Under the pieces are notes generated by a model that saw only the letters and a list, made by a program, of their open reading frames with translations, was not told the origin of the DNA and made no database searches. Shown one piece after another: positions 52,865 through 59,046 of a DNA stretch of 64,000 bases (its first letter is position 1; every line of letters begins with the position of its first letter). Location: positions 3,146,436 through 3,210,435 of the forward strand of contig NZ_CP041352.1 of NCBI RefSeq assembly GCF_009746125.1, written 5' to 3'. Source of the stretch: Casimicrobium huifangae (GTDB lineage Bacteria; Pseudomonadota; Gammaproteobacteria; Burkholderiales; Casimicrobiaceae). Both the position numbers and the translations under genes were made by a program.

Positions 52865-54118
52865 ATGGCTAAGGCAATCGACAAACTGACCGACCGCACC
52901 GTCAAGGCAATTAAGAAGCCGGGCTATCACGGTGACGGCAACGGGCTTTACCTGTGCGTGAAGCCGAGCGGCGCGAAGTCTTGGATTCTTCGCTACATGG
53001 TCGCAGGCAAAGCCCGCGAGATGGGCTTAGGCCCCTACCCTGCTTTTGGCCTTGCCGACGCTCGCGAACGGCGCAACGCTGAACGCCAGCGCATTGCGGA
53101 CGGTGTGGACCCCATTGAAGCCCGCGACGAACGCGAGCAAGCCAAGAAAGTCGCGCAGGCGAGGAAAAGCACATTCAGCGATTGCGTTGACCGCTTCCTA
53201 GCGGCAAAGTCTGCAGAGTGGACGAACACCAAGCATCGGGCACAGTGGCGCAGCACGCTAGACACCTACGCAGCGCCGCACTTCGGAGCATTGCCGGTTC
53301 AGGCCGTTGACACCGACATAGTGCTCAAGGCGCTAACCCCGATCTGGACAACCAAAACGGAAACCGCTAGCCGCGTGCGCGGGCGCATTGAGGCGGTTCT
53401 CGATTGGGCTACCGCTTCAAAGCTGCGCAGCGGCGAGAACCCGGCACGCTGGCGCGGCAATCTGGACAAGCTGCTGCCGAAGCCGGGAAAGATTGCCAAA
53501 GTCGAACATCATCCGGCCTTGCCTTATCGCGACGTGTACGCCTTTTTGCAACTGCTGGCGAACTCTGACGCGACCGCAGCGCGCGCACTCGAAACTGTCA
53601 TCTACACCGGACTGCGTACCGCCGAAGTCGTCGGCGCAACGTGGGAAGAAATTGACTTTGAAGCCGCAGTCTGGACTGTTCCTGCAAGCAGAATGAAAAT
53701 GAAAAAGGAGCACCGCGTCCCGTTGTCGGCGCCCGCATTGCAAGTGCTGCGCAACTGCTACGCAATGCGCGTCAATGACTACGTTTTCCCGTCGCCGAAC
53801 AGCACCGCAGGACGCCCGCGCCCGCTGTCAAACATGGGAATGTTGCAACTGCTAAAGCGCATGAAGCGCGCCGACATAACCCCGCATGGCTTCCGGTCAA
53901 CCTTTCGCGATTGGGCAGCAGAGCAAACCAACTTCCCGCGCGAGGTTTGCGAAATGGCGCTTGCCCACACGATTGGCAGCGACACCGAGCAGGCCTATCA
54001 ACGTAGCGACTTGCTAGAGAAGCGCGCCCGCCTGATGAGCGCATGGGCCACGTATTGCAACACGAAGCCGAACGACGCTGCGACCGTGACGCCGATCAAT
54101 CGTAAGGCAAAGGCATAG
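52865..54118 (+). CDS. Tyrosine integrase (P4 family, DUF4102 N-terminus)
   Basis: The 417-aa recombinase integrates and excises the element. The N-terminal arm-binding domain (YHGDGNGLYLCVKPSGAKSWILRYMVAGKAREMGLGPYP) is DUF4102. The core has catalytic Arg251 in YTGLRTAEVVGATWEEID, then His341 and Arg344 in HGFRSTFRDWA, His368 in LAHTIG and nucleophile Tyr378 in EQAYQRSD. All are present, so it should be active. The start is ATG at 52865, 28 bp after the left arm-type sites. It lies at the end of the element away from the intact tRNA, not beside it. Confidence 0.95.
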   Translation: MAKAIDKLTDRTVKAIKKPGYHGDGNGLYLCVKPSGAKSWILRYMVAGKAREMGLGPYPAFGLADARERRNAERQRIADGVDPIEARDEREQAKKVAQARKSTFSDCVDRFLAAKSAEWTNTKHRAQWRSTLDTYAAPHFGALPVQAVDTDIVLKALTPIWTTKTETASRVRGRIEAVLDWATASKLRSGENPARWRGNLDKLLPKPGKIAKVEHHPALPYRDVYAFLQLLANSDATAARALETVIYTGLRTAEVVGATWEEIDFEAAVWTVPASRMKMKKEHRVPLSAPALQVLRNCYAMRVNDYVFPSPNSTAGRPRPLSNMGMLQLLKRMKRADITPHGFRSTFRDWAAEQTNFPREVCEMALAHTIGSDTEQAYQRSDLLEKRARLMSAWATYCNTKPNDAATVTPINRKAKA

Positions 54119-54219
54119 AAAACCGCGAAGCCCTGACGCGGAGTATTCAGGGCATGCGACGGGACGCGATGACAACAACATCGCGCCCGCCTGACCAAAA
54201 CGAAAGGTGTTTTTTCATC

Positions 54220-54471
54220 ATGGCTAAAACTGATTCTAGGACTTCAATTTCCGGCGAACGCGCGGACATCGCACTGAACGCGACGTGGGAAATCGAAGGG
54301 CTTGCGGACATCGCGTTATCCAATATCCCGCCCGGAACGGAATCGCTCGCGCTTCGCGGTATCGTTGCGCGAATCAAATCGCTCAATTCCGCGATCATGT
54401 CGGCAATTGGCGAGCCCGATATGGCGGTGACCGACCTGCGCGAACGCGTCTATGTGTTACCGCGCCCATAG
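54220..54471 (+). CDS. Small hypothetical protein of the element
   Basis: An 83-aa protein in the element. The centre reads EIEGLADIALSNIPPGTESLALRGIVARIKSLNSAIMSAIGE, a helical and moderately hydrophobic pattern. AAAGGTG lies upstream, and the ATG at 54220 gives the shortest plausible form; an upstream in-frame start at 54154 is possible. It follows the integrase by 101 bp and precedes a larger unknown gene. I do not recognise a family or function. Confidence 0.55.
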   Translation: MAKTDSRTSISGERADIALNATWEIEGLADIALSNIPPGTESLALRGIVARIKSLNSAIMSAIGEPDMAVTDLRERVYVLPRP

Positions 54472-54489
54472 GGTCAACGGGGAAAGACA

Positions 54490-55341
54490 GTGAGAAAGTC
54501 ATCCAAGGCGGCGGAGACCGCTGACAGCAAAAACGCCAGCTACTACCGGCAACAGACGACAACAGGTCAACCTTTCCGGTCTCCGTTTGCGATGCTCAAC
54601 TTGACCGCGCATGATTGCCAACAGCAACGCGCTGCCGTGGGCATGTCCGACGATGATTTAGAGCGCGACAAGACAATCTTCAATCGCGTGATTGATAGCT
54701 ACATCGCGAAGCATGGCTACCCGGACACGAACGAAAAGGTTGATGCTTACCTTGCACTCGCATTCGAGTTCGTCATCGCTGGCATGCGCGACAGTCGTTA
54801 TCCGCAAGAACACTGGCCTTTGGTTGCTTGCCATGCCGCGCTAGTCACACTCAAGGGCGCACAAGACAAAAAGACCTTCAAAGTTGACGCGGCGATGACC
54901 AACATTGCGCTGTTCGCACAGGCGATGATGAACATTGCGTGGAAGCCAGTGCGCATGATTGCGCTTGAGAGCATCCTCGACAAAAGCCGCGTTGCAATTG
55001 ATGAGCAAGGGCGTGCTTTGGCTCTGCGTCAACAGGAAATTGACTACGCCCGACCACGCTTGAAAGCCTACGAACGCTTCGAAACGAACCAGACCCGAAA
55101 GGAGAAGCGGAGCGACATTTCTAAGGCAATCGAAAGCTATTTGCTGAGACACAGTAAGGCATCTGCCGACGAAGTTTTTGATGCGTTGGCAAAGCAGGCG
55201 ATTGGAAATAAATACGACTTTCACCGGCCTAGATACATGGGCTATGAACCCGAAATACGGCGACGCGACCGACGGGAAACCGTGCAAATGAAGATGCCCA
55301 GATTTCGAAATTTGGTGTCGGAGTTACGCCCGAAAAGCTGA
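54490..55341 (+). CDS. Hypothetical element protein
   Basis: The 283-aa protein starts at a GTG (54490), 18 bp after the previous stop. It is mostly helical. The central segment DAYLALAFEFVIAGMRDSRYPQEHWPLVACHAALVTLKGAQDKK looks like a soluble helical domain, and the C-terminus is very basic (RRRDRRETVQMKMPRFRNLV). The segment SKASADEVFDALAKQAIGNKY could be a winged-helix-like unit. This suggests nucleic-acid binding, but I recognise no family. It is followed by a 105-bp gap with a short hairpin (55405-55422) and then the AlpA-like gene. Confidence 0.6.
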   Translation: MRKSSKAAETADSKNASYYRQQTTTGQPFRSPFAMLNLTAHDCQQQRAAVGMSDDDLERDKTIFNRVIDSYIAKHGYPDTNEKVDAYLALAFEFVIAGMRDSRYPQEHWPLVACHAALVTLKGAQDKKTFKVDAAMTNIALFAQAMMNIAWKPVRMIALESILDKSRVAIDEQGRALALRQQEIDYARPRLKAYERFETNQTRKEKRSDISKAIESYLLRHSKASADEVFDALAKQAIGNKYDFHRPRYMGYEPEIRRRDRRETVQMKMPRFRNLVSELRPKS

Positions 55342-55404
55342 TTCGTTCACGGTTTATCGAACCCGTGAAAGTCGGTTTGTAGCATGCGCCTGAATTGCGC
55401 TGTA

Positions 55405-55422
55405 GCCCGGTAATTCCACCGG
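55405..55422. repeat. Hairpin CCCGGTAATTCCACCGGG
   Basis: Paired CCCGGT and ACCGGG around a small loop, preceded by TGTAG, lie in the 105-bp gap between the 283-aa gene and the AlpA-like gene. The unit resembles the GTAGCCCGG hairpin at 16045. It may be a dispersed unit or a regulator site. Confidence 0.4.
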
Positions 55423-55446
55423 GAGCAGCGTGATTGAAAGGCAACA

Positions 55447-55671
55447 ATGCAAGACAAATTGCAATCACCAGACGGCTTCCTGAACCTTGAAGCCACGCGC
55501 GAATTCGCAGGTGGCCCCGGCGTCAGCACGATCTACAAATGGATGAGCGAGGGCACCTTCCCTAAGCCCTACCCAATCGGCGCGAATCGTCGCGGTTGGA
55601 AAGTGAGCGAGCTAATCGCATGGCGGGACGCTCTACAACCGGTTGAGTACCGCACCAAGGAGACCGCATGA
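55447..55671 (+). CDS. AlpA-family (excisionase-like) DNA-binding protein
   Basis: This 74-aa product resembles the MerR/AlpA-type small HTH proteins of integrated elements: FLNLEATREFAGGPGVSTIYKWMSEGTFPKPYPIGANRRGWKVSELIAWRDAL, which ends with the family W-x2-SE(L/V)xxW pattern. AlpA-type proteins activate integrase or excision in P4-like elements. The ATGA overlap with the next gene supports co-expression. It is likely the switch protein of this element, by analogy. Confidence 0.78.
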   Translation: MQDKLQSPDGFLNLEATREFAGGPGVSTIYKWMSEGTFPKPYPIGANRRGWKVSELIAWRDALQPVEYRTKETA

Positions 55672-56057
55672 CCACGGGAGCGCCGCAAGGCGCTACCCAT
55701 GAAAACGACAACGCCCGTTTGCAGACGGGCGCTGAAGGGTTCGCAAAGCAAACCAGCTACGGGGCAAATGCTAGCTTACCCGGCAAGAAATGGGAATCCG
55801 TTTTGCGCTACCTGCTGAACGTCGGTTCATTGAACCGATTCGAGGCGGAAACAGCGGTTCACGATCACTGCTTACACACGTCGATTGCGAGCCTACGGCG
55901 TGACCTCGGCATCGAGTGCGGGCGAAAGTTTGAAACCGTGCCCTGCCTCAAGGGACAGGCGACGACGAGGGTAATGCGCTACTGGCTTGACCCGAACCCG
56001 GACAACCTGAAGCGCGCCCGCGCAGCACTCGGACAACGTGACGAGGCCGAACAATGA
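55668..56057 (+). CDS. HTH-type element protein
   Basis: The 129-aa protein starts inside the stop of the AlpA-like gene (ATGA). The first ~40 residues look disordered. The rest, SVLRYLLNVGSLNRFEAETAVHDHCLHTSIASLRRDLGIECGRKFETVPC, fits a winged-helix pattern in which HTSIASLRRD is a recognition helix. YWLDPNPDNLKRARAALG closes it. Similar proteins occur in small mobile elements, and their role is unknown. Confidence 0.65.
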   Translation: MTTGAPQGATHENDNARLQTGAEGFAKQTSYGANASLPGKKWESVLRYLLNVGSLNRFEAETAVHDHCLHTSIASLRRDLGIECGRKFETVPCLKGQATTRVMRYWLDPNPDNLKRARAALGQRDEAEQ

Positions 56058-56209
56058 CCCGCGCCTACTTGCTCGAATGGGCAGCGCAACTATGCGCCCG
56101 CTTCCCGGCAATGGGTGCCGTTCACGACCTGGCCTTAATGTCCACGGCTGAATTGTCCGGCCTGATCGCGTTTCTTGAGGCTAAACGGGCCTTGGAAGCG
56201 ATTCTGTAG
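56054..56209 (+). CDS. Small 51-aa peptide in the element operon
   Basis: The ATG overlaps the previous stop (ATGA), and the TAG is at 56207-56209, two bases before the next gene. The product starts MTRAYLLEWAAQLCARFPA and ends LIAFLEAKRALEAIL, a helical sequence. Continuous overlap on both sides makes it likely to be translated. I recognise no family. Confidence 0.5.
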   Translation: MTRAYLLEWAAQLCARFPAMGAVHDLALMSTAELSGLIAFLEAKRALEAIL

Positions 56210-56211
56210 TC

Positions 56212-56691
56212 ATGGGCAAGCCTTCCAAGTGGAAAGGCGCCCGCGAGCGCAGGGACGGCAATGCGTTCGTTCCTGTGCCTTGCGTGGTGTTGCAATCGGT
56301 CGCATACGTCGGTTTATCCGCACACGCCCGCATGCTCTTGTTTGATCTGTTGGCACAGTACAACGGGAAAAACAATGGTGCTCTCGCGTGTCCGTTTACC
56401 CAAATGAAAAAACGCGGATGGAAAAGCGAGGCGACACTGTTCAAGGCAAAGCAGGAGCTGGTAGCGCGCAAGCTGATTCACGAAACACGAATGGGTTCAC
56501 GTCCAAATCGTGTCAGCTACTTTGCTGTGACGTTCTACGATCTCGATGAGGACTCGCGATTAGAAGTCACCCGGCGCACGTTCCCGCGCGGCGCATGGAA
56601 ACTGCTTGAACCGATGCCGTTTGTCATCGGCAAACTGCCGTCGCAAAACGAATCGCTTACTACGCCTGCTGTAGTAGAGGAGACCGTATAG
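56212..56691 (+). CDS. Winged-helix protein with Rep-like pattern
   Basis: The 159-aa protein has the conserved segment FVPVPCVVLQSVAYVGLSAHARMLLFDLLAQYNGKNNGALACPFTQMKKRGWKSEATLFKAKQELVARKLI, a helix-turn-helix common to small element-encoded proteins near replication loci. The Arg/Lys-rich start and the block TRMGSRPNRVSYFAVTF follow. The C-terminal codons overlap the first iteron-like repeat at 56659. Together with those repeats, it could be a replication initiator or a repressor that binds them; which one is not shown. Confidence 0.6.
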   Translation: MGKPSKWKGARERRDGNAFVPVPCVVLQSVAYVGLSAHARMLLFDLLAQYNGKNNGALACPFTQMKKRGWKSEATLFKAKQELVARKLIHETRMGSRPNRVSYFAVTFYDLDEDSRLEVTRRTFPRGAWKLLEPMPFVIGKLPSQNESLTTPAVVEETV

Positions 56692-56793
56692 CTACGCCCG
56701 CTGTAGTAGGGAAATCCAAAAGGCGGCCTTGCTACTACGCCTGCTGTAGCTATCGCGGGCCAATTTCAATCCCCCCTACTACGCCTGCTGTAG
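56659..56793 (+). repeat. Four iteron-like repeats ACTACGCCTGCTGTAG
   Basis: The 16-bp unit occurs at 56659-56674, 56734-56749 and 56778-56793, and a variant CTACGCCCGCTGTAG is at 56692-56706. Spacing is about 32, 43 and 44 bp. Each unit has partly symmetric ends (CTAC..GTAG). The first is inside the 3' end of the HTH gene, and the others lie in the 186-bp gap before 56878. Such arrays are typical of binding sites for a replication or control protein. Confidence 0.85.
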
Positions 56794-56877
56794 ACCTTTC
56801 TAGAAATACCATCTTGCACGGTCTCAAGTGAGAAGCCTGCAAGGATGATCTTCACACCGAAAACTCAGGAGAACATC

Positions 56878-57189
56878 ATGATTGACTCACGCGACCCATT
56901 TTTTCAGCGTCTTTTCGGTTGGCTGTCATCGCGACCAGCAAGCGGAACCGGCTTGCTTGGAAACACTGACGTTACGCCGGGAGTTACAACACGAAGGGGC
57001 CTGCTCGGGCCTAGCGAACCGGGAATCGTCGTTCAGGCCGCCGACGTACCAAATCAACCTTGGTACAAGCGGGGCTTAGGTTACATCCCGGACGGGCAAG
57101 CGACGCCGCAGGAACTAGATGAAATGACCGACGCCGAGCTATCCCAATGGTGGCATCAATTCAACAAGAAGAAAGGCGACAGCAAATGA
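56878..57189 (+). CDS. Hypothetical element protein after the iterons
   Basis: The 103-aa protein starts at 56878; AGGAG lies just upstream. It has a hydrophobic N-terminus (FFQRLFGWLS), a Gly-rich middle (GTGLLGNTDVTPGVTTRRGLLG) and an acidic C-terminal helix (ELDEMTDAELSQWWHQFNKKK). I recognise no family. Its stop overlaps the OB-like gene by 4 bp (ATGA). Confidence 0.55.
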   Translation: MIDSRDPFFQRLFGWLSSRPASGTGLLGNTDVTPGVTTRRGLLGPSEPGIVVQAADVPNQPWYKRGLGYIPDGQATPQELDEMTDAELSQWWHQFNKKKGDSK

Positions 57190-57473
57190 TTGCTTGCATG
57201 GTCTCTGGCAGACTGAAGGAGAAAGCCAAATGGCATATCAAGATGCCGCGCGTCACGACGATCACGACTGCCACGATGATCGCGACCGACGCCGCAAACC
57301 GGGCAACGCAGGTGCTTATCGAAACGACCGACGACGATCTAGGCCGGACGTTGCGCAAGTTGGACGCGGGCGCGATGCTCACCGTCACGGGAGAAATTGC
57401 TTTGCAACCCGTCGGCAAGGTGTTGATGCGGGCGCGTGCCGTAACTCTGTTAGTTGAGCCAGCTAACGCTTAG
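57186..57473 (+). CDS. OB-fold/SSB-like small protein
   Basis: The 95-aa protein starts at the ATGA overlap. The pattern MIACMVSGRLKEKAKWHIKM, TATMIATDA, LIETTDDDLGRTLRKLDAGAMLTVTGEI is what one expects for the strands and turn of a single OB fold, as in SSB and PriB. It lacks a long acidic tail. A role in handling the element's single-stranded DNA is plausible but not proven. It ends 11 bp inside the convergent secreted-protein gene. Confidence 0.55.
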   Translation: MIACMVSGRLKEKAKWHIKMPRVTTITTATMIATDAANRATQVLIETTDDDLGRTLRKLDAGAMLTVTGEIALQPVGKVLMRARAVTLLVEPANA

Positions 57474-58116
57474 GTATCGTCAGCTCTTTAACCAACTTGG
57501 TGAAACAGTCCTCGAAAGCACTGCCGGGCTGAGTTGAACGCTCCCTTACAAATTTTCCGTTGCGCATGTCAGTGTTGGTAACAGATAAGTCCACGTCAAC
57601 TCGTTGGTCAATTCCCTTTTCACCACGACTGTAGCCAATCGTTATTGACTTCCCCAGCGAAGCGTCAGCGATGAGGCCAATGATTGCACTGTCGAGTTTG
57701 ATGGAGGCAACAACGTATCCGGGCTCATCCGACGGCTGCGAGGCGACCGTATCCTTTGCTGTCGATCCTGCTGATCCAACCGCGTAGATAAAGTCCGGCG
57801 CCTTACTGGCTCCGATAGACCCGTCAGCGTTGGGCTTGAACACGCCGACTCTCAACGCGGGCGCAATGAACTTTTCGCCGGGTTTCCCAAACAGATTCAG
57901 GACGAAAGCGCCGCGCACCACTGCGACCTCACCGCGCCAGTAAGCAGTGTCTTTCGTTGTCGCAGCGAACAACATGGAGCATCCAGCTAACTCGCCACGG
58001 GTGTAAATCGGTTCTGCCTTTACTGCGGTGGTCCCGAAGAAGTCGCTTGGCCAATCGTTGGTCGCGTGCGCCGATCCCGCAACCGTTGCCAGAAGCAGCA
58101 GCCCCAACACTCTCAT
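57463..58116 (-). CDS. Secreted cargo protein of the element
   Basis: The 217-aa protein starts at 58116; GGAGG lies close upstream. It has a signal peptide (MRVLGLLLLATVAGSAHA). The body has two Cys residues, many Gly and Asp, and strands such as YVVASIKLDSAIIGLIADASLGKSITIGYSRGEKGIDQRVDVDLSV. I recognise no family. It is the only minus-strand gene in the element, at its right end, where cargo genes are often found. An open frame upstream to 58239 has no signal for translation. Confidence 0.65.
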   Translation of the reverse strand: MRVLGLLLLATVAGSAHATNDWPSDFFGTTAVKAEPIYTRGELAGCSMLFAATTKDTAYWRGEVAVVRGAFVLNLFGKPGEKFIAPALRVGVFKPNADGSIGASKAPDFIYAVGSAGSTAKDTVASQPSDEPGYVVASIKLDSAIIGLIADASLGKSITIGYSRGEKGIDQRVDVDLSVTNTDMRNGKFVRERSTQPGSAFEDCFTKLVKELTIPKR

Positions 58117-58190
58117 AAGCCCCTCCAATCGCAAGCTTTGATCATCGCATGAAAGGCCAAATAGCCACTTGATGCGCGGCAACTTCCCGA

Positions 58191-58356
58191 TTCCGCGCGC
58201 AGGCACGCGCGCGAGGACGGAAAAATCCTTGTAAATCAATTACTTATCTCAAATTACAACGCTCTTTGTCGTTGGCTCAGGGCTGACAAATCGCACCCGC
58301 ATGGCTATCGGTGAACGCACAAAAATACGATCCGCGCAGGCGCACGCGCGCGAGGG
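58191..58356. repeat. GC-rich imperfect direct repeats flanking an AT-rich segment
   Basis: CCGCGCGCAGGCACGCGCGC at about 58193 and CCGCGCAGGCGCACGCGCGC at about 58332 are the matching cores, each followed by GAGG. Between them is an AT-rich part with the inverted pair TTGTAA (58229-58234) and TTACAA (58254-58259). No gene is in the gap 58117-58417, so this may be a promoter or a replication/regulatory region of the element. Confidence 0.5.
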
Positions 58357-58417
58357 TGTTGCGCAACAGCAACAGCGAGAATGGCAGCGTCAACCGCTCG
58401 CAACGGAGAGCCTCACT

Positions 58418-58447
58418 GTGGGACAGTTTGGGGGACTCGCCTAGCCC
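58418..58447. promoter_or_regulatory. Probable integrase arm-type sites, right end
   Basis: GTGGGAC (58418-58424) and TTTGGGGGAC (58427-58436), followed by CTAGCCC, repeat the arrangement at 52809-52837 with one extra base. Their position just inside the right att copy fits arm binding by the integrase. Confidence 0.65.
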
Positions 58448-58453
58448 AGAAAC

Positions 58454-58476
58454 GAAAAAGCCCTGAAAATCAGGGC
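58454..58476 (-). terminator. Terminator downstream of tRNA-Ser, supplied by the element
   Basis: GCCCTGA / TCAGGGC form a 7-bp stem (58460-58476). On the minus strand it is followed by T-run complement of AAAAA (58455-58459), so it can stop tRNA-Ser transcription. It replaces the host's CGGGGCTTTT terminator, now cut off at 52626-52651. Confidence 0.75.
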
Positions 58477-58488
58477 CTTAGCTTATGG

Positions 58489-58506
58489 TCTTGGCGGAGA
58501 GGGGGG
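58489..58506. other. Right attachment site (att) direct repeat inside tRNA-Ser
   Basis: TCTTGGCGGAGAGGGGGG, the 3' end of tRNA-Ser (CCA at 58492-58494) plus three bases. It is identical to 52660-52677. Confidence 0.9.
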
Positions 58507-58579
58507 GATTCGAACCCCCGATACCTTGCGGTACGCCTGATTTCGAGTCAGGTACATTCAACCACTCTGCCACCTCTCC
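58492..58579 (-). tRNA. tRNA-Ser (anticodon CGA)
   Basis: The reverse strand gives an 88-nt tRNA. The acceptor stem is GGAGAGG with CCTCTCC, then discriminator G and an encoded CCA. The anticodon loop is CTCGAAA between CCTGA and TCAGG, so the anticodon is CGA (reads UCG). A long variable arm, typical of Ser tRNAs, lies before the GGGTTCGAATCCC T-arm. The 3' end is the integration site of the element. Confidence 0.95.
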
Positions 58580-58644
58580 GAACCGATGATTGTAGCGCAA
58601 GATCACTGCACCATCACCGCCGCGAGATTACGTGTTGCGTCGTC

Positions 58645-59046
58645 TCAACCCTTGGCTGGCGTCGGCTTGGCGCCGGTGCTCGCTTTCGCCGCCGCCGGAT
58701 TCGCGGTGTTCTGTGTTTTTGGCGCCGCTGCCTGCTTTTGGCCCAATGCTTCAGAAGACGACGGTTGCGCCGCAGCTACCGGCGGTGGCGCTGGGGGCAC
58801 CCATGTTGATGGCGGCACAGTCTTGCCGGCGGCCTTCATTTCGCGGAAGTAGCGCTCTGCGCTTTTGTCCTGATAGCGCCCGAGGTCCGCAGCTTCCTTC
58901 TTGGCAACTTCAGCCGCCTTTGCCTTGGTTTCCTCGGCCTTGGCTTTCTGTTCGTCGGTGAGAACAGGCGTCGGCAACTTCGCGATCGCCAACGTGGTCA
59001 GGGCGCTGCCGATGCACAGCACGAGCCAGTGATTCAGTCTTTTCAT
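58645..59046 (-). CDS. Small exported Ala/Pro-rich protein downstream of formate dehydrogenase
   Basis: The 133-aa protein starts at the ATG at 59046, one base overlapping the stop of the gamma-subunit gene. A signal-like segment (HWLVLCIGSALTTLAIA) leads into a Lys/Glu/Ala helix (EQKAKAEETKAKAAEVAKKEAADLGRYQDKSAERYFREMKAAGK). The tail is Pro/Ala-rich and looks disordered. It is the last gene of the operon. I recognise no named family; the helix may dock on the enzyme or membrane. Confidence 0.65.
   Translation of the reverse strand: MKRLNHWLVLCIGSALTTLAIAKLPTPVLTDEQKAKAEETKAKAAEVAKKEAADLGRYQDKSAERYFREMKAAGKTVPPSTWVPPAPPPVAAAQPSSSEALGQKQAAAPKTQNTANPAAAKASTGAKPTPAKG

Larger units (their letters stand above)
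52660..58506 (+). mobile_element. Integrated element at tRNA-Ser (5.8 kb, replicative satellite/plasmid-like)
   Basis: The segment is bounded by the same 18-bp sequence TCTTGGCGGAGAGGGGGG at 52660-52677 and 58489-58506. The right copy is the 3' end of an intact tRNA-Ser. Inner repeats (GTGGGAC..TTTGGGGGACTC) lie near both ends, next to the att copies. Genes are an integrase at the left end, an AlpA-like regulator, two HTH-like proteins, small hypothetical proteins, iteron-like repeats, an OB/SSB-like protein and one convergent secreted protein. No phage structural, relaxase or conjugation genes are present. The base composition is lower in GC than the host. Confidence 0.85.

Noticed and set aside
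56659-56793. Possible short CRISPR array
   Set aside because: Only four units, each 15-16 bp, spaced unevenly, with one inside a coding region and no cas genes nearby; iteron-like sites fit better.
52660-58506. Prophage or inovirus
   Set aside because: No capsid, tail, Zot-like or coat genes can be seen; the SSB-like protein alone is not enough.
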